This document shows positions 34,320 through 42,937 of a stretch of 45,701 nt of DNA, piece by piece. The notes below the pieces were generated by a model. It made no database searches. It was given only the letters and a program-made list of their open reading frames with translations, and was not told the origin of the DNA. Each line of letters begins with the position of its first letter. Position 1 is the stretch's first letter. The position numbers were made by a program, and so were the translations under genes. The DNA lies in the NCBI GenBank assembly GCA_017517705.1, contig JAFWYM010000003.1, positions 1 through 45,701 on the forward strand, in the 5' to 3' direction. This stretch comes from Alistipes sp. (GTDB lineage: Bacteria; Bacteroidota; Bacteroidia; Bacteroidales; Rikenellaceae).

Positions 34320-34775
34320 TTAGTTTCCGTCGTAGCCGCTATCTTCGAGGAGGTTACCACCGAGGGCGGCAGCCACGGCAAGCTCGTCGCAGCGGTTGTT
34401 CTCCACCGTCGAGGCGTGGCCCTTGACCCACACGAAGCGCACGTTATGCTTGCGGTAGACGCGTAGGAAGCGCATCCACAGGTCGGGGTTCTTCTTCCCC
34501 GCGAAGCCCTTACGCTCCCAGCCGAAGACCCAGCGCTGGTTTACAGCCTCGATGACATACTTCGAGTCGGAGTAGAGCGTGACATTCGAGCCCTCGAACT
34601 TCAACGCCTCCAGCGCCACGCATACGGCCATGAGCTCCATGCGGTTGTTTGTCGTCAGACGGTAGCCTGCCGAGAGCTCCTTGCGGTGTATGCCCGAGAG
34701 GAGGACTATGCCATAGCCCCCCGCTCCCGGGTTGCCGCGTGCCGAGCCATCGGTATATATCGTTATGTCGGCCAT
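34320..34775 (-). CDS. rnhA: Ribonuclease HI
   Basis: 151 residues. The four acidic catalytic residues are in ITIYTDGSARGNPG (Asp), ELMAVCVALEAL (Glu), LYSDSKYV (Asp) and ENNRCDELA (Asp), and WVKGHAS supplies the flexible His. The basic handle region (WVFGWERKGFAGKK) is present. It degrades RNA in RNA-DNA hybrids. The start follows the valS stop by 2 bases. Confidence 0.96.
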   Translation of the reverse strand: MADITIYTDGSARGNPGAGGYGIVLLSGIHRKELSAGYRLTTNNRMELMAVCVALEALKFEGSNVTLYSDSKYVIEAVNQRWVFGWERKGFAGKKNPDLWMRFLRVYRKHNVRFVWVKGHASTVENNRCDELAVAAALGGNLLEDSGYDGN

Positions 34776-34777
34776 CG

Positions 34778-37402
34778 TTAGCTTAGAGCCTCGATCTGAG
34801 CCTTCAGCGCAGCAATCTTAGCCTCGGCATCGGCCTGCTTGGCACGCTCGTTCATGACAACCTTCTCGGGTGCCGACTGCACGAAGCGCTCATTCGATAG
34901 CTTCTTCATCACCGAGGCGAGGAAGCCCTCCGCGTACTCGAGGTCGGCGCGTAGCTTCTCTAACTCGGCCTCCTTGTCGATGGAGCCCTCCATGGGCACG
35001 AAGTACTGCGTGGTCTTGACGATGAAGGCTGCGGCAGCAGGGTCCTTCTCCGTCGTAGCCTCCACGGCCTTGAGGTTGCCCATCTTGGCGATGACGGCAG
35101 CATACTCCGCAGGGTAGTTCTCGTCGGTAATATAGCGCAATGCGAGAGCTTCCTTCTGTGCTATATTCTTCTGCTTACGTATGTTACGTATGGCGGTGAT
35201 GACCTCCTCAGCGAGGGCGAAGCGTGCGAGAATCTTCTCGTCGGCCTTGCGCTCGGCCTTGGGCTCGCGGGCGATGACGATAGACTTAACATCGGCCTCG
35301 GGCTTGAGGTCCTGCCATATCTCCTCCGTGACGAAGGGCATGAAGGGGTGCAACAGGCGTAGCAGCTGGTCTACATAGTGCTTCGTGCGTGCGAGCGTCT
35401 GGGCATCTATGGGCGACTGATATGCGGGCTTCACAATCTCGAGGTACCAGCCGCTGAAGTCGTCCCAGAAGAGGCGGTAGAGCTCGGTGAAGGCCTCCGA
35501 TATGCGGTACTGCTCCATGTCGTGGGCTACGCGCTCTATACGCTCGAGCATGACCTCGTCGAACCACTCTATGGCCTGCTTGGCAGCCTCGGGCTGCGCT
35601 ATGGTGCTATCCACCTCCCACATGTTGATGAGGCGGTAGGCGTTCCATATCTTATTGCAGAAGTTACGTCCCTGCTCGCAGAGGGCCTCGTCGAACATCA
35701 CGTCGTTGCCCGCAGATGTAGACATGAGCATAGCCACACGCATGCCGTCGGCGCCATACTTGGCGATGAGGTCGAGCGGGTCGGGCGAGTTGCCGAGCTG
35801 CTTGGACATCTTACGGCCGAGCTTGTCGCGCACGATACCCGTGAAGTAGACATTCTTGAAGGGGCGCTCGCCACGCCACTCGTAGCCCGCCATAATCATG
35901 CGTGCCACCCAGAAGAAGATGATGTCGGGGCCCGTGACAAGGTCGTTGGTGGGGTAGTAGTACTCTATCTCGGGGTTGTTGGGGTAGCGTATGCCGTCGA
36001 ATACCGATATGGGCCATAGCCACGATGAGAACCACGTGTCGAGGACATCCTCATCCTGGCGTAGGTCGGCCATGGTGAGCGAGGCATCCTTCTCCTCGGC
36101 GAGCTTCAACGCCTCCTCCGCAGTCTCGGCCACGACGTAGCCACCCTTGGGGAGGTAGTAGGCGGGGATGCGCTGTCCCCACCACAGCTGGCGCGAGATG
36201 CACCAATCCTTGATGTTCTCCATCCAGTGGCGGTAGGTATTCTTATACTTCGCGGGCACGAACGATATGACGTCCTCCATCACGGCCTTCGTTGCGGGCT
36301 CGGCAAGACGCTCCATCGAGAGGAACCACTGCATCGAGAGCTTAGGCTCTATGGCCACGCCCGTGCGCTCCGAGTAACCCACATTGTTGGTGTAGGGCTC
36401 GACCCTCTCCATGAGGCCTGCGGCGGTGAGGTCTGCCTCTATCTGCTTGCGGCAGTCGAAGCGGTCGACGCCTACATAGAGGCCCACCTTGTCGTTTATG
36501 GTGCCGTCGTCGTTGAAGATGTCGATGCTCTCCAAGCCGTACTTCTCGCCAAGCATATAGTCGTTCACGTCGTGCGCGGGTGTCACCTTAAGCGCTCCTG
36601 TGCCGAACTCCACGTCGACATACTCGTCGCGGATGATGGGTATCGAGCGCCCTACGAGGGGTACGATGACGCGAGCATCCTCCTTGAGGTGCTTGTATCG
36701 CTCGTCGTTGGGGTTTACGCAGAGGGCCGTATCGCCGAGGATGGTCTCGGGGCGTGTTGTCGCCACGACGATATACTCCTCCGAGCCCTCGAGCTTATAG
36801 CGCAGGTAGTAGAGCTTGCCGTTCGACTCCTTGTATATCACCTCCTCGTCCGAGAGGGCTGTCTTTGCCGAGGGGTCCCAGTTGACCATCCTCACGCCAC
36901 GGTAGATGAGACCCTTGCGGTAGAGGTCGACAAAGACCTTAAGCACACCCGCGGTGCGTGCCTCGTCCATCGTGAAGCATGTGCGCTCCCAGTCGCACGA
37001 GGCGCCGAGCTTGCGCAGCTGGTTGAGGATGATGCCACCGTGCTTCTCCTTCCACTCCCAGGCGTGGCGTAGAAACTCCTCGCGTGTGAGCGACGCCTTG
37101 TCTATGCCCTCCTCCTTGAGCTTGGCCACAACCTTGGCCTCCGTGGCTATCGACGCATGGTCAGTGCCCGGCACCCAGCAGGCGTTCTTACCCTGCATGC
37201 GCGCACGACGCATGAGCACATCCTGCAACGTGTTGTTGAGCATGTGACCCATGTGGAGCATACCCGTGACGTTGGGTGGCGGTATTACGATGCAATAGGG
37301 CTCTCGGTCGTCGGGCTCCGAGTGAAATAGGTTCTCTTCGATCCAGAAGTCGTACCACTTCTGCTCGATACTTTCGGGTGAGTACTTGTCTGCTAACTGC
37401 AT
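34778..37402 (-). CDS. valS: Valyl-tRNA synthetase
   Basis: 874 residues from the chosen start. HIGH motif: HMGH at 50-53 in [20 protein letters not shown] in [19 protein letters not shown]; an editing domain in between; and a C-terminal coiled coil (about 805-874). An in-frame ATG at 37477 would add 25 residues ([13 protein letters not shown]), but these are unlike any ValRS, and the candidate promoter puts the RNA start inside them. [20 protein letters not shown] is the normal family beginning. It charges tRNA-Val and leads a four-gene operon. Confidence 0.95.
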   Translation of the reverse strand: MQLADKYSPESIEQKWYDFWIEENLFHSEPDDREPYCIVIPPPNVTGMLHMGHMLNNTLQDVLMRRARMQGKNACWVPGTDHASIATEAKVVAKLKEEGIDKASLTREEFLRHAWEWKEKHGGIILNQLRKLGASCDWERTCFTMDEARTAGVLKVFVDLYRKGLIYRGVRMVNWDPSAKTALSDEEVIYKESNGKLYYLRYKLEGSEEYIVVATTRPETILGDTALCVNPNDERYKHLKEDARVIVPLVGRSIPIIRDEYVDVEFGTGALKVTPAHDVNDYMLGEKYGLESIDIFNDDGTINDKVGLYVGVDRFDCRKQIEADLTAAGLMERVEPYTNNVGYSERTGVAIEPKLSMQWFLSMERLAEPATKAVMEDVISFVPAKYKNTYRHWMENIKDWCISRQLWWGQRIPAYYLPKGGYVVAETAEEALKLAEEKDASLTMADLRQDEDVLDTWFSSWLWPISVFDGIRYPNNPEIEYYYPTNDLVTGPDIIFFWVARMIMAGYEWRGERPFKNVYFTGIVRDKLGRKMSKQLGNSPDPLDLIAKYGADGMRVAMLMSTSAGNDVMFDEALCEQGRNFCNKIWNAYRLINMWEVDSTIAQPEAAKQAIEWFDEVMLERIERVAHDMEQYRISEAFTELYRLFWDDFSGWYLEIVKPAYQSPIDAQTLARTKHYVDQLLRLLHPFMPFVTEEIWQDLKPEADVKSIVIAREPKAERKADEKILARFALAEEVITAIRNIRKQKNIAQKEALALRYITDENYPAEYAAVIAKMGNLKAVEATTEKDPAAAAFIVKTTQYFVPMEGSIDKEAELEKLRADLEYAEGFLASVMKKLSNERFVQSAPEKVVMNERAKQADAEAKIAALKAQIEALS

Positions 37403-37466
37403 AGTATATAATGTTTTAATCGTTTGTATGCTTATGCGTAGGCGCACGTGGGCGCGCATAATCGGA

Positions 37467-37474
37467 CAAAGATA
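37467..37474 (-). promoter_or_regulatory. Candidate -7 element of the valS operon
   Basis: Minus-strand TATCTTTG, 65 bases before the chosen valS start. There is no TTG at 19-21 bases upstream. It supports the start at 37402 over 37477. Confidence 0.5.
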
Positions 37475-37513
37475 CAACTTTTTTCTGAATTTTTAATCAG
37501 TAATGAGGATTTA

Positions 37514-37759
37514 GTGGGGAGATTGGGGAGAGTGGGGAGAGTGGGGAGAGTGGGTAGGACTGGGTAGGATGGGTATAGTGGGTAGGAAGGGTAGGATGGG
37601 TAGAGTGCTATCAGCTACCCATATTACCCATACTCCCCATACTCCCCATTTAGTAACAGCAGTAACAAGAGTAACAAGAGTAACAGGAGTAACAGGAGTA
37701 ACAAGAGTAACAGGCACCCCCACCCCTGTTACTGTGTTACTCCTGTTACTCCGTTACTC
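37514..37759. repeat. Mosaic nonamer palindrome, copy 3, with TAACA arms
   Basis: The G-rich array (37514-37605; units GGGGAGAGT, then GGGTAGGAT) is followed by the core GTGCTATCAGC, the C-rich array (37614-37650; units ACCCATACT/CCCCATACT), seven AGTAACARG units (37651-37713), the spacer CACCCCCACCC, and reverse-complement CTGTTACTC units to 37759. All unit lengths are 9. Confidence 0.85.
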
Positions 37760-37763
37760 GAGG

Positions 37764-37893
37764 GAGGAAGTATAGGGAGTTTAGGGAATATAGGTAGTAT
37801 GGGTAGTATGGGTAGTTATGGGTAATTATCTGATAGCGCTCTACCCAATCTCCCCACTCTACCCATTCTACCCAGTCTCCCCATAACTGCGCT
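37764..37893. repeat. Mosaic nonamer palindrome, copy 4 (inverted)
   Basis: G-rich units of the types GGGAGTTTA and GGGTAGTAT lead to the core ATTATCTGATAGCGCTCT, then C-rich units (ACCCATTCT, CCCCACTCT), and the border ATAACTGCGC. The order is the reverse complement of copies 7 and 8. Confidence 0.85.
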
Positions 37894-37896
37894 TAA

Positions 37897-37998
37897 AATT
37901 ATAGGTAGTATAGGTAGCTATCTGATAGCGCTCTACCCTGCCTCCCCACTCTACCCATTCTACCCAGGCTCCCCATAACTGCGCTCTAAATTATGCGT
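37897..37998. repeat. Mosaic nonamer palindrome, copy 5 (inverted)
   Basis: A short G-rich part (ATAGGTAGTATAGGTAG), the core CTATCTGATAGCGCTCT, a longer C-rich array and the border ATAACTGCGC. The next bases, GCGCTCTAAATTATGCGT (37981-37998), are the exact reverse complement of the flank of copy 1 (872-889), so the repeat extends beyond the arrays. Confidence 0.85.
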
Positions 37999-38193
37999 AC
38001 TGTCGTCGTCCCACGCCTTAATAGACTCTATGTTAATATATCTATTAAGGTATTGTACTATATATACATAGCCTCCTTGGGATGGCTATACGACAGCCCG
38101 CTATGCTAAATATATATTTAACATAGTGTTGACTATTAGTGTGTTGTCGCTGTGTATGTTGCTGTTGGTATATGGCGATTGGCATCCCTACCA
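37999..38193 (-). ncRNA. Possible structured small RNA
   Basis: About 195 bases without an open frame, starting just after a good minus-strand promoter. Stems: 38101-38111 with 38116-38126 (11 pairs, 4-base loop), 38068-38073 with 38084-38089 (ATAGCC/GGCTAT), directly stacked next to 38000-38006 with 38090-38096 (7 pairs), and 38016-38025 with 38041-38050 (10 perfect pairs). The first stem has a G-U pair on the minus strand but an A-C mismatch on the plus strand, which favours minus-strand RNA. GGGATG at 38079-38084 can pair with CATCCC at 38183-38188, perhaps a pseudoknot. It does not look like tmRNA, RNase P or SRP RNA; a 6S-like RNA cannot be excluded. No T-rich terminator is seen, and the 3' stem partly overlaps sequence shared with repeat copy 1. 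Confidence 0.4.
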
Positions 38194-38198
38194 CACTG

Positions 38199-38229
38199 CA
38201 AATATACAACATTCTAAGGCTATTGTCAA
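38199..38229 (-). promoter_or_regulatory. Promoter of the possible small RNA
   Basis: On the minus strand TTGACA (38229-38224) and TATATTTG (38206-38199) are separated so that TTG and TATATTTG are 20 bases apart, the same spacing as at rpmI and rsfS. No protein gene follows within 600 bases on that strand (valS starts at 37402). Confidence 0.65.
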
Positions 38230-38270
38230 GTATTTTGACATAAATTATTTCTATTGTTTTAGAAATAATG

Positions 38271-38400
38271 GGGGCGTGGGGAGTGTTGGGTAGTTATGGG
38301 TAGTTTAGAGAGTTTAGGGAGTTTAGGGAATATAAGGAAAACGATAATTCACTAATTTCCCTAAATTCCCTAATCTCCCTAAATTCCCCTATAACTTAAA
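38271..38400. repeat. Mosaic nonamer palindrome, copy 6 (degenerate core)
   Basis: G-rich units (GGGTAGTTA, GGGAGTTTA) and C-rich units (CCCTAAATT) surround a changed centre (AAAACGATAATTCACTAAT) that lacks GCGCTATCAG. The right border is CTATAACTTAAA, followed directly by copy 7. Confidence 0.75.
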
Positions 38401-38515
38401 GCGCAGTTATGGGGAGCCTGGGTAGAGTGGGTAGAGTGGGTAGGCTGGGTAAAGCGCTAACAGATAGCTACCTATACTCCCCAGACTCCCCAGACTACCT
38501 ATACTCCCCATAAAT
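38401..38515. repeat. Mosaic nonamer palindrome, copy 7
   Basis: Border GCGCAGTTATGGGGAG, four TGGGTAGAG-type units, core AAGCGCTAACAGATAG, five C-rich units (CTACCTATA, CTCCCCAGA) and CCCATAAAT. Copy 8 begins with the same 25 or so bases. Confidence 0.85.
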
Positions 38516-38518
38516 AAA

Positions 38519-38755
38519 AGCGCAGTTATGGGGAGCCTGGGTAGAGTGGGTAGAGTGGGGAGATTGGGTAAAGCGCTATCAGGTAATTACCCATACTACC
38601 CATACTACCCATATTCCCCATTCTCCCCATCCACCCCTTAGTAACGGAGTAACGGGAGTAACGCAGTAACGGGGGTGGGGGTGCCCGTTACTCGCGTTAC
38701 TCCCGTTACTCCCGTTACTCCCGTTACTCCCGTTACTCTTGTTACTCTTCGTCTG
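38519..38755. repeat. Mosaic nonamer palindrome, copy 8, with TAACGG arms
   Basis: Border GCGCAGTTATGGGGAG, G-rich units, core AAGCGCTATCAGGTAA, C-rich units (CTACCCATA), then AGTAACGGG-type units (38640-38671), the spacer GGGGTGGGGGTG and reverse-complement CCGTTACTC units to about 38748. Here the second pair uses TAACGG in both arms, where copies 1 and 3 use TAACAG in both. Confidence 0.85.
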
Positions 38756-38766
38756 CCTTAAAATTC

Positions 38767-38790
38767 CTCACTCCTCACTCCTCACTACTC
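38767..38790. repeat. Period-7 CTCACTC tandem repeat
   Basis: Three units of CTCACTC/CTCACTA and a partial one. It is related to the array at 15214-15240. Confidence 0.65.
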
Positions 38791-38810
38791 GTTAAGTTTT
38801 ACTTAGAATG

Positions 38811-38841
38811 TTGCGTGTTTCACATTTTTTGCTTATATTTG
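38811..38841 (+). promoter_or_regulatory. Promoter of the rsfS-ftsH-cdsA operon
   Basis: TTG at 38811-38813 and TATATTTG at 38834-38841 are 20 bases apart. RNA would start near 38848, giving a leader of about 95 bases in which CTCGTGCG and TGTGTGCGAG can form an imperfect hairpin (38852-38892). Confidence 0.7.
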
Positions 38842-38941
38842 CAAGAATCTATCTCGTGCGTGCGTTATGTGTTTGGGCGCATGTGTGCGAGAGGGTGGAA
38901 ATATAAACGTGTAAATAATTATAAAACAATAAGATAGTATT

Positions 38942-39301
38942 ATGGAAGATTTGCAGAAGCTTATTGATACGATAGTTGAGGCTATGGACGACAAGAAGGC
39001 GCAGGGTATCGTGTCGCTCGATTTGTCGGGTTTTGATGGTGCCATTTGTTCGCATTTTGTGGTCTGTCATGCAGACTCTACCACGCAGGTAGATGCCATC
39101 TCGGCAAGCATCGAGGATAAGGTGTTTGAGGTTATGGGCGAGTGGCCCGTGCGTGTTGAGGGACGTCAAAATTCGTTTTGGGTGGCGATGGACTACACGG
39201 ATGTCATCGTCCACATCTTCCAGACGGAGTTGCGCGACTTCTATCGCTTGGAGGAGTTGTGGGCAGATGCTCCGATGAAGCGTTATGAGTTTGGTGAGTA
39301 A
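38942..39301 (+). CDS. rsfS: Ribosome silencing factor RsfS
   Basis: 119 residues, the usual length. The DUF143/Iojap pattern is present: IVSLDLSGFDGAICSHFVVCHADSTTQVDAI (quoted in part: HFVVCHADSTTQV), VEGRQNSFWVAMDYTDVIVHIF and FYRLEELWADAP. It binds L14 and keeps the subunits apart when nutrients run low. It is first in the operon, 19 bases before ftsH. Confidence 0.95.
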   Translation: MEDLQKLIDTIVEAMDDKKAQGIVSLDLSGFDGAICSHFVVCHADSTTQVDAISASIEDKVFEVMGEWPVRVEGRQNSFWVAMDYTDVIVHIFQTELRDFYRLEELWADAPMKRYEFGE

Positions 39302-39320
39302 GAATTTTTGGGGATAGTTT

Positions 39321-41378
39321 ATGGCTAATGGAGTAAAGCAGCCCACTATGCGACCACGCTTTAACTTTATGTGGTTCTGGGCATTTGTAGCCGTTGTCAT
39401 CATCGGCTACTCGTTCATGGGCGACTCGGAGGGTCGTCCTGTTGATGGCGATTGGAATATGGTCGATGAGCTTGTAGCCGAGGGCTACGTCGAGCGCATC
39501 GAGGTTAAGGATAAGGAGAAGGCGAGCATCTACCTGCGCGAGGGGGCTCACGAGGAGCTCAAGGACGACGAGCGCTTCAAGCATATGCCCAAGACGGGTG
39601 CGCAGGTTGTCTTTAACACCGGTGGCGATGTTCAGTATTTTGCCGAGCGTCTTGCTGCTGCCGAGGCGCGTGCTCGCGAGGCGGGTGAGGATGTTGAGGC
39701 TGTCGTTGTCAAGTACGATCGCACGGAGAAGGGGTGGATGGACTATATGTTCGAGTTCCTGCCGTGGATTCTAATCATCGCCGTGTGGATATTCATCATG
39801 CGCTCCATGGCACGCAATGCCGGTGGTGGCGGTGGTGGCGGCATCATGAATGTAGGCAAGGCACGCGCCCAGATGTCGGATAAGAATGCTAAGCAGCGCG
39901 TGACGTTCAAGGATGTTGCGGGCTTGGAGGAGGCCAAGGTCGAGATTATGGAGATTGTCGACTTCCTCAAGCATGCCGATAAGTATAAGGCCTTGGGCGC
40001 CAAGATACCCAAGGGAGCACTTCTTGCAGGCCCTCCGGGTACGGGTAAGACGCTGTTAGCCAAGGCCGTTGCGGGTGAGGCTAACGTGCCATTCCTCTCA
40101 ATCTCGGGTTCTGACTTTGTCGAGATGTTCGTGGGTGTGGGTGCCTCGCGTGTGCGCGACCTCTTCGAGCAGGCCAAGAAGGTGGCGCCGTGTATCGTCT
40201 TTATCGACGAGATTGATGCCATAGGCCGTGCTCGCGGTAAGAACTCGGGATTCTCGGGTAACGACGAGAGGGAGAATACGCTGAACCAGCTCCTCACGGA
40301 GATGGATGGCTTCCAGACAAATGCGGGCGTCATCGTGCTTGCCGCAACAAACCGTGTCGACATCCTCGATAAGGCACTCATGCGTGCGGGGCGCTTCGAC
40401 CGTCAGATAGAGGTGGGACTGCCGGATGCTAAGGAGCGTAAGGCAATCTTCGATGTACACCTGCGCAAGTTGAAGCTCGACGATAAGCTCGATAGGGAGT
40501 TCTTGGCTAAGCAGACCCCCGGTTTTGCGGGTGCCGACATCGCCAATGTATGTAACGAGGCAGCGCTCATTGCTGCGCGTAACAACCATAATGTCGTAGA
40601 GCAGAGCGACTTCCTCGCAGCCATCGACCGCATCGTCGGAGGCTTGGAGCGTAGAAATATGCCTATGACGCCTGCCGAGCGTAGGGCTACGGCGATACAC
40701 GAGATAGGCCACGCCACTGTCATGTGGCGCCTGAAGAACTGCGACCCCGTGCTGAAGATTACGATTATCCCGCGCGGACGCTCGTTGGGTGCTACGTGGT
40801 ACCTCCCCGAGGAGAGGGTCAACCATAATGCCGAGCACTTCGTGCATAAGATGGCGGGGTTGGTTGCAGGACGTGTTGCCGAGCAGCAGCTCTTGGGCAT
40901 CACCTCCACGGGTGCGCTCAACGACCTCGAGCGCACGAGCAAGATGGCATACGCCATGGTTGCCTACTATGGCATGAGCCCGAAGGTGGGTAACATCAGC
41001 TTCTACGACGCCTCGGGGCAGCGCGACATGTTCACCAAGCCCTTCTCGGAGCGCACGGCAGAGCTTATCGACGAGGAGGTGCGACGCCTTGTGGATGAGG
41101 CTGTAGCCATTGCTCGCGACATCGTCGAAACGGAGCGCGTGAATATCGAGCGTCTGGCTGAGGTGTTGCTCGAGAAGGAGACTATATTCTCGGAGGATGT
41201 CGAGGCGGTGCTGGGTAAGAGTGCTCAGCAGATAGCGAAGGAGGCCCTCGAGGCTGCCACGGCTGTGGAGGCCACGGATGAGGCTAAGGATAAGGCTAAG
41301 AATGAGGATAATGGCTCGGACGAGGTGACCTATACGGTAGTGCCCGCCGAGAGTAACGATAACGATAAAACGGAGTAA
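39321..41378 (+). CDS. ftsH: ATP-dependent zinc metalloprotease FtsH
   Basis: 685 residues. Membrane helices lie at about 13-31 and 139-160, with a periplasmic domain between. A glycine-rich segment (AGGGGGGGI) precedes the AAA domain: Walker A GPPGTGKT at 237-244, Walker [12 protein letters not shown] and the second region of homology ([19 protein letters not shown]). The protease has HEIGH at 460-464. The C-terminal tail is acidic and rich in Ala, Glu and Asp. It degrades membrane and regulatory proteins. cdsA starts 3 bases later. Confidence 0.96.
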   Translation: MANGVKQPTMRPRFNFMWFWAFVAVVIIGYSFMGDSEGRPVDGDWNMVDELVAEGYVERIEVKDKEKASIYLREGAHEELKDDERFKHMPKTGAQVVFNTGGDVQYFAERLAAAEARAREAGEDVEAVVVKYDRTEKGWMDYMFEFLPWILIIAVWIFIMRSMARNAGGGGGGGIMNVGKARAQMSDKNAKQRVTFKDVAGLEEAKVEIMEIVDFLKHADKYKALGAKIPKGALLAGPPGTGKTLLAKAVAGEANVPFLSISGSDFVEMFVGVGASRVRDLFEQAKKVAPCIVFIDEIDAIGRARGKNSGFSGNDERENTLNQLLTEMDGFQTNAGVIVLAATNRVDILDKALMRAGRFDRQIEVGLPDAKERKAIFDVHLRKLKLDDKLDREFLAKQTPGFAGADIANVCNEAALIAARNNHNVVEQSDFLAAIDRIVGGLERRNMPMTPAERRATAIHEIGHATVMWRLKNCDPVLKITIIPRGRSLGATWYLPEERVNHNAEHFVHKMAGLVAGRVAEQQLLGITSTGALNDLERTSKMAYAMVAYYGMSPKVGNISFYDASGQRDMFTKPFSERTAELIDEEVRRLVDEAVAIARDIVETERVNIERLAEVLLEKETIFSEDVEAVLGKSAQQIAKEALEAATAVEATDEAKDKAKNEDNGSDEVTYTVVPAESNDNDKTE

Positions 41379-41381
41379 GAG

Positions 41382-42242
41382 ATGAGTGATAAGTTGAAGA
41401 ACTTTGTTGTGCGCACACTTAGTGGTGCTGTGCTTCTGGCTGTGGTCTTGGCTGCCTCGATGTCGTTTGAGACATACTGGATGCTGCTCCTTACGATTGC
41501 AGCCGTCGGTATGTGGGAGTTCTATATGATTGCTGAGGCTGTGGAGTGTTTCCCGCGTAAGATACTGGGCATGGCCGCCGGCATCACGCTCTTTGCTACG
41601 GCTCTCTTGGTGGCTGTGCGGATTGAGGGTATTGCCTTCGTCGCCACGTCAGCCATTGCGAGCTTCGCACTTTTCCTGGTTCTTCTCTTCGCCATCTTTG
41701 CTGTCGAGCTCTTTACAGCCTCGGAGTACCCCTTGCGTAATGTGGCAAGCACGATGCTCGGCATCCTCTATGTGGCAGTGCCCATGTCCCTGATGATATT
41801 CATCCCGCTGCTGCTCTCTGGCTGCGGGTGGTCACCCTGGTACTTCCTCTTCTACCTCTTCATCGTCTGGGGCAACGACGTCTTTGCCTACCTCGTGGGC
41901 ATCACGCTCGGTCGTCACCGCTTGTGTGAGCGTATCTCGCCCAAGAAGTCGTGGGAGGGGTTCTTTGGTGGCATCGTGGGAGCCTTGGCTGTCGGTGCTA
42001 TTGCTGCATACTGCCTCGGTGATAGCTATGTGCTGTGGTTAGGTCTTGCGGCCGTTGTTGCTATCACATCGGTCGTTGGCGACCTTGTGGAGTCGATGTT
42101 CAAGCGCGAGGCGGGCATCAAGGATTCGGGTAGCATCTTGCCGGGACATGGCGGTGTGCTTGATAGGTTCGATGCACTCATCTACTCGGCACCCTTCGCA
42201 TTGGTCTATCTCATCATTGCGGAGTCCTTAAAACTGTTATAA
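41382..42242 (+). CDS. cdsA: Phosphatidate cytidylyltransferase
   Basis: 286 residues with about eight membrane helices. The CdsA signature is intact: MFKREAGIKDSGSILPGHGG followed by LDRFDAL. It makes CDP-diacylglycerol from phosphatidic acid and CTP. It lies directly between ftsH and psd, so phospholipid head-group synthesis genes are together here. Confidence 0.95.
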   Translation: MSDKLKNFVVRTLSGAVLLAVVLAASMSFETYWMLLLTIAAVGMWEFYMIAEAVECFPRKILGMAAGITLFATALLVAVRIEGIAFVATSAIASFALFLVLLFAIFAVELFTASEYPLRNVASTMLGILYVAVPMSLMIFIPLLLSGCGWSPWYFLFYLFIVWGNDVFAYLVGITLGRHRLCERISPKKSWEGFFGGIVGALAVGAIAAYCLGDSYVLWLGLAAVVAITSVVGDLVESMFKREAGIKDSGSILPGHGGVLDRFDALIYSAPFALVYLIIAESLKLL

Positions 42243-42259
42243 CCTAAACTACTATACCT

Positions 42260-42928
42260 ATGAAGATTAACAAAGAGGGTTACGTAATAATCGGCACTAC
42301 GGGACTTATATGCCTGGCTATATGGTTGATTGTCTACTTCTTCATCGAGACCGAAGGGGCATGGGACTGGTTTATGGCGGGCTTCCTTGTGGTGTTCTGG
42401 TTCTTCGTTGCCGCCTTCTTCCGTGAGCCTCGCCGTGTGCAGATTCACGACGAGGAGCTCATCTTCTCGCCGTGCGATGGCCGTGTTGTAGTCACGGAGG
42501 TGGTACACGAGAAGGAGCATGTCGACTGCGAGATGATGCAAATATCTATCTTTATGTCGGTTACGAACGTACACATGAACTGGTTGCCCGTGGGTGGCGA
42601 GGTGGAGTATACCAAGCACCACCACGGTCGCTTCCTTGTGGCGTGGCATCCCAAGTCGTCTACGGAGAATGAGCGTGCTACGACTGTTGTGCGCCTGAAG
42701 AGTGGCAGTCGCGTGCTTCTGCGCCAGATTGCGGGCTTCGTGGCGCGACGTATTGTCACCTACGTCAAGCCTGGCGATGTCGTCGACCAGAATAGCGTCC
42801 TTGGCTTCATCAAGTTCGGCTCGCGTGTCGATGTGCTCATACCTAAGGATTCGGAGCTCTTCGTGGAGATTGGCGACCCTGTTATCGGCTCGCAGACGCC
42901 CATTGCGCGCCTTAAGCGTAGAGATTAG
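42260..42928 (+). CDS. psd: Phosphatidylserine decarboxylase family protein
   Basis: 222 residues, the short form common in Bacteroidetes. One or two N-terminal membrane helices (GLICLAIWLIVYFFI; WFMAGFLVVFWFFVAAFF) precede the domain with FSPCDGRVV, FMSVTNVHMNWLPVGG and, near the end, FIKFGSRVDVLIP. Self-cleavage between G187 and S188 would give the pyruvoyl group. It converts phosphatidylserine to phosphatidylethanolamine. The next gene starts 9 bases later. Confidence 0.93.
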   Translation: MKINKEGYVIIGTTGLICLAIWLIVYFFIETEGAWDWFMAGFLVVFWFFVAAFFREPRRVQIHDEELIFSPCDGRVVVTEVVHEKEHVDCEMMQISIFMSVTNVHMNWLPVGGEVEYTKHHHGRFLVAWHPKSSTENERATTVVRLKSGSRVLLRQIAGFVARRIVTYVKPGDVVDQNSVLGFIKFGSRVDVLIPKDSELFVEIGDPVIGSQTPIARLKRRD

Positions 42929-42937
42929 CTGTGGCGT

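Noticed and set aside
37403-37477. The upstream ATG of valS at 37477
   Set aside because: The extra 25 residues do not resemble ValRS, and the candidate promoter lies within this stretch.
37511-37775. Open frames of about 70 codons on both strands in the repeat cluster (VTPVTLVTL-like and GVTRVTG-like proteins)
   Set aside because: The 9-base period keeps frames open by chance; the proteins are pure repeat translation, there is no start signal, and both strands are open over the same bases.
37508-38755. A CRISPR array
   Set aside because: Units are 9 bases, directly adjacent, without unique spacers, and no cas genes are present.
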